Source: Hyphomicrobiales bacterium (GTDB taxonomy: Bacteria > Pseudomonadota > Alphaproteobacteria > Rhizobiales > Rhizobiaceae). From it: a DNA stretch of 64,000 bases. Where the stretch lies: contig UCNE01000005.1 of assembly GCA_900473685.1 (NCBI GenBank), positions 434,001-498,000 of the forward strand, read 5' to 3'. The translations under genes and the position numbers were made by a program. Positions 19,828-28,750 of this stretch are shown piece after piece; positions within the stretch are counted from its first letter, which is position 1; each line of letters opens with the position of its first letter. The notes beneath the pieces are model-generated. The model worked only from the letters and a program-made list of their open reading frames with translations. It had not been told where the DNA came from and searched no databases.

Positions 19828-20835
19828 ATGGTGGACGCGGACCGGCGGATGATCTCGCCCTCGTTTGTCGAGGAGGCGCTCGACTGCCTGCGCCGGGTGG
19901 GTAAGCCAACGGCGCCGCTTTTGGCTTCATTGGGTCTGCCGCCCGTGGTCGAAAAACCGATTTCTGCCGAAAGTTACGGCGCTTTGTGGCTGGCGGTTGC
20001 GGCAGAAGTGGACGACGAGTTCTTCGGCATGGGCGAGCGGCCGATGCGGCGCGGCAGTTTTACGCTTCTCTGTCATTGCGTGCTGCATGCCAAGACACTT
20101 GACCAGGCCCTTCGCCGGGCGCTTCGTTTTCTCGGCGTCGTACTGGAGGACCCGAGCGGCGAACTGGTGATCCGCGATGGCATGGCCGAAATCGTCCTGA
20201 GCGACAAGGGCAAGGCCCGCTCGGCCTTCGCCTACCGGACCTACTGGATCCTGCTTCACGGCATCACCTGCTGGCTGGTCGGCCGCCGCATCCCGATCCG
20301 CCGGGTGGATTTTCGTTGCAGCGAACCGCTGGAGGGCGCCGACTATCGCCTGTTCTTCGGCGCGCCGGTACAGTTTTCACAGCCCGTCAGCCGCCTCGCC
20401 TTCGATCGGGCCGTGTTGAAACTGCCGATCGTGCGGACCGAACAGGCGTTGAAACAGTTTCTCCGTGGAGCGCCTGCCAACATTCTCGTGCGCTACCGTT
20501 ATGACGCCGGCCTCGCCGCCGCGGTGCGCAAGCGGCTGCGCCAACAGGTGCCTACGAGCTGGACCGGGTTTAGCGATCTTGCCGCGCAGATGCACATGTC
20601 CCCCTCGACATTGCGCCATCGGCTACATGCCGAAGGCCAAAGCTATGCCGGCATCAAGGACGAAATTCGCCGCGACCGCGCCATTGAAATGCTGGTGGGC
20701 GGTGACGCAAGTGTGGGGGAGATCGCAGCGCAGCTTGGCTATTCCGAGCCCAGCGCTTTCCACCGCGCGTTCCGCAAGTGGACGGCGAAAAGCCCGGCGT
20801 CGTTCCGGCGCGAGGCGGCGGCCGGCCGCGGATAG
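19828..20835 (+). CDS. AraC family transcriptional regulator
   Basis: 335 residues. N-terminal ligand-sensing domain of the 'arabinose-binding-domain' type seen in OruR/ArgR-like regulators (about 15-205), then a C-terminal double helix-turn-helix of the AraC type (about 235-330; LAAQMHMSPSTLRHRL and GEIAAQLGYSEPSAFHRAFRKWTAKSP). Divergently transcribed from the branched-chain degradation operon over a 194-nt gap, so it is the obvious candidate activator of that operon, responding to a branched-chain amino acid or derivative. That role is inference. Shine-Dalgarno GGAGA precedes the ATG. Confidence 0.88.
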   Translation: MVDADRRMISPSFVEEALDCLRRVGKPTAPLLASLGLPPVVEKPISAESYGALWLAVAAEVDDEFFGMGERPMRRGSFTLLCHCVLHAKTLDQALRRALRFLGVVLEDPSGELVIRDGMAEIVLSDKGKARSAFAYRTYWILLHGITCWLVGRRIPIRRVDFRCSEPLEGADYRLFFGAPVQFSQPVSRLAFDRAVLKLPIVRTEQALKQFLRGAPANILVRYRYDAGLAAAVRKRLRQQVPTSWTGFSDLAAQMHMSPSTLRHRLHAEGQSYAGIKDEIRRDRAIEMLVGGDASVGEIAAQLGYSEPSAFHRAFRKWTAKSPASFRREAAAGRG

Positions 20836-20881
20836 GCTCGAAGGTTGGCCGGGATCCGACGGTGAAGAATGGCGGGCCGCG

Positions 20882-21568
20882 TCAGAGCGAATCGCGCACC
20901 CGGTCCCAGGCGTTGAACAGGTGCCGGCCGAGGACTTCGGAGAGGCGGGTCTTGTCGCGGGCTTCCAGAGCCGAGATCATTTCCTCGTGTTCAGCGACGG
21001 CGGCGGCCCATTTTTCCGGGCCTTCATGACCGATGAAGCGAATACGCTTTAGCCGCGTCTGCAGCATGGCATGGATATCGATGAGCGAGCTGTTCTGCGC
21101 CAACCGGACGATCGCAGTGTGGATATCCTGGTTGAGCTTGTAATATTGCAGCCGGTCGGCGGCCTTGTAGCGGTCGATCATCTCGTCATGCAGTGTCCGC
21201 ACATGCGCGATTTGCGCATCGGTTGCGGCTTCACAGGCGAGACGGCCTGCGAGTTCTTCAAGCGTCCGCAGCACCGTCAGCATGTCATGGACGTCTTTCG
21301 GGCTGAAGCGTTTCACCACGCCGCCGCGGCTCGGCACCAGCTCCACCAGGCCTTCGCTGGCCAGATATTTGATCGCCTCGCGCAGCGGCGTGCGGGAAAC
21401 CCCGAGCTGTTCGCCGAGTTGGCCTTCGTGCAGGCGCGTGCCCGGCTCCAGATCACCTTCGATGATCATGTCACGCAGATGGTTGACCAGCGTGTCGTGC
21501 AGCGCCGTGCGCCGGATTGGGCCTGTGGTGCCATCGGGACGGCGTTGCAATGAGGAGATCTCGTCCAT
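20882..21568 (-). CDS. GntR family transcriptional regulator, FCD subfamily
   Basis: 228 residues. Winged helix at about 25-90 (GEQLGVSRTPLREAIKYLASEGLVEL) followed by an all-helical FCD sensor domain with the metal-binding His pattern (DIHTAIVRLAQN, EHEEMISALEARD). FCD regulators usually repress sugar-acid or organic-acid operons and are released by the ligand. It is divergent from the PdxA/TctCBA/DhaK operon (184 nt gap), so it is the likely local repressor. Confidence 0.9.
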   Translation of the reverse strand: MDEISSLQRRPDGTTGPIRRTALHDTLVNHLRDMIIEGDLEPGTRLHEGQLGEQLGVSRTPLREAIKYLASEGLVELVPSRGGVVKRFSPKDVHDMLTVLRTLEELAGRLACEAATDAQIAHVRTLHDEMIDRYKAADRLQYYKLNQDIHTAIVRLAQNSSLIDIHAMLQTRLKRIRFIGHEGPEKWAAAVAEHEEMISALEARDKTRLSEVLGRHLFNAWDRVRDSL

Positions 21569-21667
21569 GTTTTTAATGCCTGTTCCGCTCTGGCGCGTGC
21601 GTTTCTGAATCGTTTTTTAGCGCATTACGAACATGAAGATTGCCTGATCTAACGTCAACAAAAAATG

Positions 21668-21698
21668 CTGCATACAGAATACAAAAGACTTGATGCAG
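21668..21698. promoter_or_regulatory. Possible FCD-regulator operator upstream of the pdxA-like gene
   Basis: CTGCAT (21668-21673) and ATGCAG (21693-21698) are inverted around an A-rich centre containing two ATACA motifs, the kind of half-site bound by FCD-type GntR proteins. It lies 54 nt upstream of the pdxA-like ATG, in the gap to the divergent regulator. Suggestive only. Confidence 0.35.
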
Positions 21699-21751
21699 AA
21701 TTTTGAATGACGTATGACCGCTTCAACAGCATGAAGCGGAGGACTTTCATC

Positions 21752-22786
21752 ATGACCCTGAACGCCAACGATGCGCGTCCTGTTATTGCGCTCGCGATGG
21801 GCGATCCGGCAGGCATCAGCCCCGAACTGACCGCCAAGCTCCTGTCGATGGACGATATTCGCGAAGCGGCACATCTGGTCGTCATCGGCGATCGCCGCAT
21901 TCTCGATGAAGGTGCCGAATGCGCCGGTCTGACGCTCGACCTCGCGTCCGCATCGCTGGAGAGTTTCGAAAGCGCCGGCACTGACCGGCATGTTTTCATC
22001 GATCTCGCCCATCTCGATCCGGCCGATGTCGATCGCGGCGAGGCGACGCTTGCCGGCGGTACATTCGCCACCACCAACTTCCGCACTGCGCTGCAGTTGG
22101 CCGACAAGGGCCGGGCGCAGGCGGTCTGCTTCACGCCCTTCAACAAGAAGGCGATGCGCTTTGCCTATCCGGGCTATGACGACGAAATCCGTTTTGTCGC
22201 CGATGTCATCGGCTTTACCGGCAAGGTGCGCGAATTCAACGTTCTGGAGAAAGTCTGGAATGCCCGCGTCACCTCGCACATTCCGCTGTCGGAAGTTTCG
22301 GCCAATCTTTCGGTCGATCGCATTCTTGCCGAAATCGAACTGACGCGGCAGTGCCTCAAGGCAGCCGGTTATGACAGCCCGCGTATCGCGGTCGCTGGCC
22401 TCAACCCGCATGCCGGGGATGGTGGCAGCTTCGGCATGGAAGAAATCGACATCATCGAGCCGGCCGTGCAGTTTGCCCGCCAGCGCGGATGGGATGTCGA
22501 AGGCCCCTTCCCGGCCGACACCGTCTTCCTGCGGGCGCTGAAGGAAGGTTTCCAGGCCGTTTTGACCATGTATCACGATCAGGGTCAGATCGCGATGAAG
22601 ATGATGGGTTTCGACAAGGGTGTGACGATGATGGGCGGACTGCCATTCGCTCTGTGCACGCCCGCTCACGGCACCGCCTACGACATTGCCGGCAAGGGTA
22701 TTGCCGATGTTGGCGCAAGCCGTGAGGCCATTCTTCTGGCCGCCCGCATGGCGAAAAGAAGTGCGGCGCAGGCTGCTGCCGCCTGA
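21752..22786 (+). CDS. PdxA family dehydrogenase (PdxA2-like, sugar-acid phosphate type)
   Basis: 344 residues. Shows MGDPAGISPEL at the start, the metal-binding histidine motifs TSHIPLSEV, GLNPHAGDGGSFG and TMYHDQGQIAMK, and GPFPADTVF, as in 4-hydroxythreonine-4-phosphate dehydrogenase. PdxA2-type paralogues oxidatively decarboxylate 4-phospho-D-erythronate/threonate to DHAP. With a transporter and a kinase in the same operon, a catabolic role is more likely than vitamin B6 synthesis. The ATG at 21752 was chosen because GGAGG stands about 10 nt before it. Confidence 0.85.
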   Translation: MTLNANDARPVIALAMGDPAGISPELTAKLLSMDDIREAAHLVVIGDRRILDEGAECAGLTLDLASASLESFESAGTDRHVFIDLAHLDPADVDRGEATLAGGTFATTNFRTALQLADKGRAQAVCFTPFNKKAMRFAYPGYDDEIRFVADVIGFTGKVREFNVLEKVWNARVTSHIPLSEVSANLSVDRILAEIELTRQCLKAAGYDSPRIAVAGLNPHAGDGGSFGMEEIDIIEPAVQFARQRGWDVEGPFPADTVFLRALKEGFQAVLTMYHDQGQIAMKMMGFDKGVTMMGGLPFALCTPAHGTAYDIAGKGIADVGASREAILLAARMAKRSAAQAAAA

Positions 22787-22855
22787 ATTCGAACGGTTTT
22801 GGTTTCTACCGGCGTGGCGGAGGTCCACGCCGTTCATTCAACGGAGGAGTTAAGC

Positions 22856-23845
22856 ATGAAACATACAGTCTCTCTCGCATGCATCATGGTTGCCGCATTC
22901 GGCGTTGCCGCCCCGGCGATGGCTTTCGAGCCGAACCGTCCGGTCGAGTTCGTGGTTACCGCCGGCCCAGGCGGCGGCACGGATATCTTTGCCCGCACCA
23001 TTCAGTCGATCATTGCCAAGTATGAGCTGATGAAGGCTCCGGTCGTCGTCACCAACAAGGGTAGCGCCGGTGGCGCGGAAGGCTTCGTTTACACAGCCGG
23101 TTACAAGGGCGATTCCTACAAGCTCGCTTTCGGCACCAACAACGCCTATCTGCTGCCGGTTCGCGCCAAGGTTCCCTACAAGTCGGCAGACCTGACACCG
23201 GTTGCGGCACTCGCCTCCGATGAATTCATCCTCTGGGTCAACGGCAAAGCCGACATCAAGACGGGCACCGATTTCGTCGCCAAGGCCAAGGAAGCCGGCA
23301 ACTACAAGGTTGGCGGCAGCCAGTCCAAGGACGTCGATCAGATCCTGACCTCAATGATCAACGATGCAACCGGCGCCAAGCTCGGCTACATCCCGTTCAA
23401 GAGCGGCGGCGAGGCAGCCGTTCAGCTGGCCGGCGAACACATTGCCGCCAACGTCAACAATCCGAGCGAAAATCTCGGCCAGTGGCAGGCCGGCATGGTC
23501 AAGCCGGTCTGCGTGTTCAAGTCGGAAAAGCTGAAGAGCGACGGCAAGGTTGCCGGCGAACAGGGCTGGGGCGATATCCCGACCTGCAAGGAATCAGGCA
23601 TCGCGATCGACAACTACTCCATGCCGCGTACTGTCTGGCTGCCGGCTGGCGTCGAACAGGACGTTGTTGATTTTTACGCTGGCGTCTTGAAGAAGGTGTC
23701 GGAGACACCGGAATGGGCCAAGTATCTTGCTGATACCTCGCAGTCGTCCGATTACATGGCCGGCACACAGCTTGCCGATTTCATCAAGGGCAACGAGGCT
23801 TCGGTGACGGAAGTGCTGAAGCGCGAAGGTTGGCTCGCCAACTGA
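22856..23845 (+). CDS. Tripartite tricarboxylate transporter substrate-binding protein (TctC family)
   Basis: 329 residues. A cleavable signal peptide (MKHTVSLACIMVAAF to AMA, cut before FEP near residue 23) exports it to the periplasm. The FVVTAGPGGGTDIFART segment and the VPYKSADLTPVA and KVGGSQSKD regions match TctC-type (BugT) binding proteins. Delivers an organic or sugar acid to TctBA. The ATG at 22856 follows GGAGGA at good distance. A 9-bp hairpin follows its stop, probably to keep this protein in excess over the membrane subunits. Confidence 0.9.
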   Translation: MKHTVSLACIMVAAFGVAAPAMAFEPNRPVEFVVTAGPGGGTDIFARTIQSIIAKYELMKAPVVVTNKGSAGGAEGFVYTAGYKGDSYKLAFGTNNAYLLPVRAKVPYKSADLTPVAALASDEFILWVNGKADIKTGTDFVAKAKEAGNYKVGGSQSKDVDQILTSMINDATGAKLGYIPFKSGGEAAVQLAGEHIAANVNNPSENLGQWQAGMVKPVCVFKSEKLKSDGKVAGEQGWGDIPTCKESGIAIDNYSMPRTVWLPAGVEQDVVDFYAGVLKKVSETPEWAKYLADTSQSSDYMAGTQLADFIKGNEASVTEVLKREGWLAN

Positions 23846-23861
23846 ACCCATTAAGGTTCCC

Positions 23862-23885
23862 TGCGGACGCTTTTGGGCGTCCGCA
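23862..23885 (+). terminator. Hairpin between tctC- and tctB-like genes (partial terminator or RNA stabiliser)
   Basis: TGCGGACGC (23862-23870) and GCGTCCGCA (23877-23885) form a perfect 9-bp stem with a 6-nt loop, 17 nt after the binding-protein stop. No T-run follows, so it more likely protects or attenuates the mRNA than fully terminates. Confidence 0.6.
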
Positions 23886-23906
23886 TTCACCGGAAAGGTT
23901 TGAACG

Positions 23907-24407
23907 ATGAGCGAGAATAGCGCCAAGGGACTATCCCGTTTTGCGATGGAAACCGGCGTCGCCCTTTTGACCGGCGCCTTCGGTGCCGCCGTCTGCTACG
24001 GTTCGGTCGAGGCCGGCACGGGCTGGACCGACATGGGGCCGGACGCAGGCTACTTCCCCTTCTATATCGGTCTTCTGATCATGTTCGGCAGCGCCGCCAA
24101 TCTGATTGGCGCAGTGCTTAAGCACCGCAATACCGGCGAAATTTTCTTCGAAGCGGCCCGCTTCAAGGTGGTCTTGTCATTCCTGTTGCCGCTGGTTGCT
24201 TTCGCTGCGGTTTCCACCTTTCTCGGCCTCTACGTCGGAACGGCGCTCTATATCGCCGGCGCAATGACTTTCCAGGGCCGCTACAAGTGGTGGGTCGGCC
24301 TGCCCGCGGGCATCGCCGTCTCGGTTCTCTTCTTCGTCATTTTCGAAATCGGCTTCAAGGTTCCGCTCCTGAAAGGTCCGGTCGAGGCGTGGTTCGGGAT
24401 ATATTGA
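23907..24407 (+). CDS. Tripartite tricarboxylate transporter small membrane subunit (TctB family)
   Basis: 166 residues with four hydrophobic segments, the size and topology of TctB. The DMGPDAGYFPFYIG loop between TM1 and TM2 is a family hallmark. Works with the TctA-like subunit as the inner-membrane part of a secondary, binding-protein-dependent importer. Lies between the tctC- and tctA-like genes in the standard order. Confidence 0.9.
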   Translation: MSENSAKGLSRFAMETGVALLTGAFGAAVCYGSVEAGTGWTDMGPDAGYFPFYIGLLIMFGSAANLIGAVLKHRNTGEIFFEAARFKVVLSFLLPLVAFAAVSTFLGLYVGTALYIAGAMTFQGRYKWWVGLPAGIAVSVLFFVIFEIGFKVPLLKGPVEAWFGIY

Positions 24408-24440
24408 TCCCGCCGCCTTGTTGTCTTTAGGAGGAAAGAC

Positions 24441-25979
24441 ATGGAAAATATCGGTCTGCTGATCGACGGCTTCGGCCATATCCTGAGCTTCAATCACATC
24501 CTGTTGATGATGCTCGGCGTGACGCTCGGCATCCTCGTCGGCGTGCTTCCCGGGTTGGGGGCTCCCAACGGTGTTTCGCTGCTTTTGCCGCTGACATTCT
24601 CGATGGATCCGATCTCGGCGATCATCCTTTTGTCCTGCATGTACTGGGGCGCGCTGTTCGGCGGATCGACGACGTCCATCCTGTTCAACATCCCCGGAGA
24701 GCCTTCTTCGGTCGCCACCACCTTCGACGGTTACCCGATGGCAAAGACCGGCCAGGCGAGCCGCGCATTGACGCTTGCCTTCGTGTCCGCCGGTATCGGC
24801 GCGCTTGCCGGCGTCGTGATGATCACGCTGCTGTCCGGCTGGGTTGCCAATTTTGCGCTGAAGTTCTCGTCGCCTGAATATTTCGCCGTCTATTTCCTTG
24901 CCTTCGCCAGCTTCATCTCGATGGGCGCACAATCGCCGTTCAAGACGCTGGTCTCGATGATGCTCGGCTTTGCGCTGGCTTCGGTCGGCATGGATACGAT
25001 CTCCGGCAACCTGCGCCTGACCTTCGATATTCCCGAACTGATCAAGGGCGTTTCCTTCCTGATTGCCGTCATGGGTCTGTTTGGTATCGGCGAACTGCTT
25101 TTGACCACCGAAGAGGGCCTGCGTTTCGAAGGCATCAAGGCGCGCGTAAAACTATCGGAGATCGGCCGCACGCTGATGGAAATGCCACGCTACTGGTTCA
25201 CCATCGTGCGCTCCACCATCATCGGCATCTGGATGGGCATCACGCCCGCCGGTCCGACAGCCGCCTCGTTCATGAGCTACGGCGTTGCCCGCCGCTCGGC
25301 CCGCGACAAGTCGATGTTCGGCAAGGGCGACCCGCGCGGTATCGTTGCACCGGAAACCGCCGACCATTCGGCCGGAACGTCCGCCCTGCTGCCGATGCTG
25401 GCGCTTGGCGTTCCGGGTTCTGCTACGGCCGCCGTGATGATGGGTGGCCTGATGATCTGGGGCCTGACACCCGGGCCGACACTGTTCACCGATCGTCCGG
25501 ATTTCGTCTGGGGTCTGATCGCCTCGATGTATCTCGGCAATATCGTCGCCGTTATCCTGGTGCTTGCCACCGTGCCGCTCTACGCGTCTATCCTGCGCGT
25601 GCCCTTCGCCATTATCGGCCCGATCATTGTTGCCGTCATCTTCTCCGGCGCCTATCAGGTGGCGAACTCGGTGATGGATATCTGGCTGGTCATCGCCTTC
25701 GGTCTGCTCGGCTACATCTTCAAGAAGCTCGACTATCCGCTGGCGCCGTTGGTGCTGGCCATGGTTCTCGGCGACAAGGCAGAAGATGCCTTCCGCCAGT
25801 CGATGCTGATGTCGAACGGCGATCTCTCGATCTTCTGGTCGAACGGTCTTGTCTCCGGTCTGATGGCATTGGGTCTCGCACTTCTGCTCTCGCCGCTCGT
25901 GTTCTGGCTGATCGGTCTTGTCCGCGGTTCCAACAAGGATACCCCGGCATCGGCCAATGATGGAAAAACGGCGGCCTGA
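24441..25979 (+). CDS. Tripartite tricarboxylate transporter large membrane subunit (TctA family)
   Basis: 512 residues with about twelve hydrophobic segments. Typical TctA motifs: GVLPGLGAPNGVSLLLPLTF, YWGALFGGSTTSILFNIPGEPSSVATTFDGYPMAK (in pieces) and GTSALLPMLALGVPGSATAAV. Transport subunit coupled to an ion gradient. Strong Shine-Dalgarno GGAGGA before the ATG. Confidence 0.93.
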   Translation: MENIGLLIDGFGHILSFNHILLMMLGVTLGILVGVLPGLGAPNGVSLLLPLTFSMDPISAIILLSCMYWGALFGGSTTSILFNIPGEPSSVATTFDGYPMAKTGQASRALTLAFVSAGIGALAGVVMITLLSGWVANFALKFSSPEYFAVYFLAFASFISMGAQSPFKTLVSMMLGFALASVGMDTISGNLRLTFDIPELIKGVSFLIAVMGLFGIGELLLTTEEGLRFEGIKARVKLSEIGRTLMEMPRYWFTIVRSTIIGIWMGITPAGPTAASFMSYGVARRSARDKSMFGKGDPRGIVAPETADHSAGTSALLPMLALGVPGSATAAVMMGGLMIWGLTPGPTLFTDRPDFVWGLIASMYLGNIVAVILVLATVPLYASILRVPFAIIGPIIVAVIFSGAYQVANSVMDIWLVIAFGLLGYIFKKLDYPLAPLVLAMVLGDKAEDAFRQSMLMSNGDLSIFWSNGLVSGLMALGLALLLSPLVFWLIGLVRGSNKDTPASANDGKTAA

Positions 25980-26018
25980 CCGGCCGCCGCATGTCCCGAA
26001 AATTTCAAGGATGAAACC

Positions 26019-26972
26019 ATGACCGCCAAACCGCGCCAATGGAACAGAGACACCTGGCCGATCGCAGCCGCGATGATCCAGTATCCGAACATCTTGTCCG
26101 ATGGTCGCTCCGTTCAGGACCAGTCCGTCGAGGAATGGGCAGAGACCCTAGCCGATGTCGTCGATGCCGGGTTCACCGAACTTGATCCGACCGATAGCTG
26201 GATCCGGCTTGCCGACCTTTCGCCCGCACGGCTCGACGCTTTCGTGGCGCTGACCCAGTCACTGGCATTGACGATGCCGGCGATTTCGACGGCGCGCCGC
26301 AGCGTTATCGATGAAAAGCACGGCGACGATTATCTGGCCTATGGCCACCGGGTCATCGATACCGCCAAGGCGATCGGTGCCGGCTCGGTATCCTTCGGCC
26401 TGTTCGAGGCACTGACCGAGGCGCAGAAGAAGGCGCTGTGGTTCTGGACCGTCGATGGCGCAAAAAATCCCGATGATGCGGCAATTTGGGACAAGGCCGT
26501 CGCCCGCCTTCGAGAGCTGGGCCGCCATGCCGAAGAACTTGGCATCGAGCTGGCACTGGAAATGTACGAGGATACCTATCTCGGAACGGCGGAAAGCTCG
26601 GTCCGCTTCGTCGAGGATATCGGTCTTGCCAATGTCGGCATCAACGCCGATCTCGGCAACCTTATCCGCCTGCACCGGCCCGTTGAGCACTGGCAGGAAA
26701 TGATGGCCAAGGTCGCGCCTTACGCGAAATACTGGCATGTGAAGAACTACACCCGCACGGAAGATCCGGCGTCAGGCGTCATCGTCACCCATCCGGCGCC
26801 GCTGGAAACCGGCATCATCAATTATCGCGCCGCCATTCGCATGGCGCTCGCGCATGGCTTTTCCAGCCCGTTTCTTTGTGAACATTATGGCGGCGACGGG
26901 CTTTCCGTCAGTGCAGCCAATCGCGATTATCTGAGGCGTATCCTGCCTCGCGACCAAGGACAGACGTCATGA
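26019..26972 (+). CDS. Sugar phosphate isomerase/epimerase-like TIM-barrel enzyme (AP endonuclease 2 fold)
   Basis: 317 residues. TIM-barrel of the xylose-isomerase-like/AP_endonuc_2 superfamily: metal-ligand positions are suggested by LALEMYEDTY (Glu), NVGINADLGN (Asp), KYWHVKNYTR (His) and SPFLCEHYGG (Glu/His). Family members isomerise or decarboxylate sugars; the 3-oxo-isoapionate decarboxylase OiaC is, from memory, of this fold and is followed in its pathway by an L-erythrulose kinase of DhaK type. Here too the next gene is a DhaK-type kinase, overlapping by 4 nt. The exact reaction is unknown. Confidence 0.75.
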   Translation: MTAKPRQWNRDTWPIAAAMIQYPNILSDGRSVQDQSVEEWAETLADVVDAGFTELDPTDSWIRLADLSPARLDAFVALTQSLALTMPAISTARRSVIDEKHGDDYLAYGHRVIDTAKAIGAGSVSFGLFEALTEAQKKALWFWTVDGAKNPDDAAIWDKAVARLRELGRHAEELGIELALEMYEDTYLGTAESSVRFVEDIGLANVGINADLGNLIRLHRPVEHWQEMMAKVAPYAKYWHVKNYTRTEDPASGVIVTHPAPLETGIINYRAAIRMALAHGFSSPFLCEHYGGDGLSVSAANRDYLRRILPRDQGQTS

Positions 26973-28687
26973 CCACCATTTTCGATGAGCCCGAGGAATT
27001 CGCAACGACCGCGCTTGCAGGCTTTGCGGCGATCTACAGCCGTTATGTCCGCCACGTGAAGGGCGGCGTCGTGCGCTCGACCAAGGTGCCAAAGGGCAAA
27101 GTCTCGGTGGTGATCGGCGGCGGATCCGGACACTATCCGGCCTTCGCCGGTTATGTCGGCCCCGGCCTTGCCGATGCGGCCGTCGCCGGTGATGTGTTCG
27201 CCTCCCCTTCCACGGCTGCCGTGGCGCGTGTTTGCCGCCATGCGGATCAAGGCGGCGGCATCCTGCTCGGTTTCGGCAACTATGCCGGTGACGTTCTGAA
27301 TTTTGGTGTCGCGGCGGAACGCCTGCGCGCTGAAGGCATCGATGTGCGCATCGTGCCGGTCACCGACGACGTGGCCAGCGCGCCGATGGCCGAGGCTGCC
27401 AAGCGCCGTGGCATCGCCGGCGACCTCGTCGTCTTCAAGATTGCCGGTGCCGCCGCCGAAGCCGGCATGAACCTCGACGAAGTCGAGCGTGTGACCCGTC
27501 TTGCCAATGACCGCACCGTCTCATTCGGCGTTGCCTTCAAGGGCTGCACCCTGCCGGGCGCTGCTGGCCCGCTGTTCACCGTGCCGCGTGGCCAGATGGC
27601 GCTGGGCCTCGGGATCCATGGTGAGCCGGGCATCAAGGACGAAGCGATCCTTCCCGCGAAGGATTTGGCAAAGCTCCTGACCGAAAAGCTGCTGGCCGAG
27701 CGTCCTGCCGGGACGACGAAAGTCGGTGTTATCCTCAACGGGTTGGGTGCGACGAAATATGAAGAGCTGTTCGTGCTCTGGACGACGGTCTCGATGCTCC
27801 TGAAGGATGCCGGACTGGATGTTGTCGCGCCGGAAGCTGGCGAATTCGTCACCAGCCTCGACATGCAGGGCTGCTCGTTGACGCTGCTCTGGCTCGACGA
27901 CGAACTGGAAACGCTGTGGTCGGCCGCCTGCGATACGCCGGTGCTGCGCCGCGGCGCGACGTTTGCGACGGAACCGGCAACGGATACGTTCGATGACACT
28001 GAAGGGCAGATGGTGTTTGCGCCTGCGTCTGATGCATCGAAAAATGCCGGCAAATGCGTCGCCGGCCTGCTGTCAGGCATCGCTGCGGCGTTGAAGGATG
28101 CGGAAGAGGAACTCGGCCTGATCGACGCGCATGCGGGTGATGGTGATCATGGCCAGGGCATGCGCCGTGGTTCGGCAGCGGCACTCGATGCCGCCAACGC
28201 GGCTGTCGCAGCGGGCGCGGGAGCCGCAAGCGTCCTGGCTGTTGCCGGTGATGCCTGGGCTGACCGGGCTGGCGGAACCTCGGGCGCGATCTGGGGCCTG
28301 TTGCTGCGCGCCTGGAGCGGTGCGCTGAGCGACAGCACGGCAATTGACAAGAATGCGGCCGTCGCCGGCGCCCGGTTGGCGCTCGATGGCGTCACCCGGC
28401 TTGGCCGCGCGCGGCTTGGCGACAAGACACTGGTTGATGCGCTGATCCCGTTTGTCGAAACGCTGGAGAGCGAGTCCGCTTCCGGAAAATCGCTGACGGA
28501 AGCCTGGTCGCTGGCAGCGGACGCTGCAAAGTCGGCGGCCGACGCGACCTCGGCTCTCACCCCAAAACTCGGCCGCGCCCGGCCGCTCGCCGAAAAAAGC
28601 ATCGGCCATCGCGATGCGGGCGCAGTCTCTCTGGCGCTCGTTGCACGGGTCGCGGCGGACTACATCGCCAAGTCCGGCGCGAAGTAG
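26969..28687 (+). CDS. DhaK-DhaL fusion kinase (dihydroxyacetone/tetrulose kinase family)
   Basis: 572 residues, ATP-dependent single-chain type. DhaK domain (1-335): His217 in GIHGEP, which binds the keto substrate covalently, with His55 (GSGHYPAFAG) and Asp108. DhaL domain (about 360-570): ATP/Mg aspartates in DAHAGDGDHG near 388 and GGTSGAIWG. The substrate-pocket motif reads GHYPAF where true DHA kinases usually have GHEPAH, so a different ketose such as erythrulose is possible. Overlaps the upstream gene stop (ATGA). Last gene of the operon. Confidence 0.85.
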   Translation: MTTIFDEPEEFATTALAGFAAIYSRYVRHVKGGVVRSTKVPKGKVSVVIGGGSGHYPAFAGYVGPGLADAAVAGDVFASPSTAAVARVCRHADQGGGILLGFGNYAGDVLNFGVAAERLRAEGIDVRIVPVTDDVASAPMAEAAKRRGIAGDLVVFKIAGAAAEAGMNLDEVERVTRLANDRTVSFGVAFKGCTLPGAAGPLFTVPRGQMALGLGIHGEPGIKDEAILPAKDLAKLLTEKLLAERPAGTTKVGVILNGLGATKYEELFVLWTTVSMLLKDAGLDVVAPEAGEFVTSLDMQGCSLTLLWLDDELETLWSAACDTPVLRRGATFATEPATDTFDDTEGQMVFAPASDASKNAGKCVAGLLSGIAAALKDAEEELGLIDAHAGDGDHGQGMRRGSAAALDAANAAVAAGAGAASVLAVAGDAWADRAGGTSGAIWGLLLRAWSGALSDSTAIDKNAAVAGARLALDGVTRLGRARLGDKTLVDALIPFVETLESESASGKSLTEAWSLAADAAKSAADATSALTPKLGRARPLAEKSIGHRDAGAVSLALVARVAADYIAKSGAK

Positions 28688-28705
28688 AGCGCACCGTATC
28701 TCTTT

Positions 28706-28737
28706 CGACCGGCCATGATTGAATGCGTGACCGGTCG
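28706..28737. terminator. Possible bidirectional terminator hairpin
   Basis: CGACCGG (28706-28712) and CCGGTCG (28731-28737) are inverted with an 18-nt loop, in the 63-nt gap between the converging kinase and glutathione peroxidase genes. Weak evidence, since no T-run follows. Confidence 0.3.
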
Positions 28738-28750
28738 TTGCAGTTCAGCT

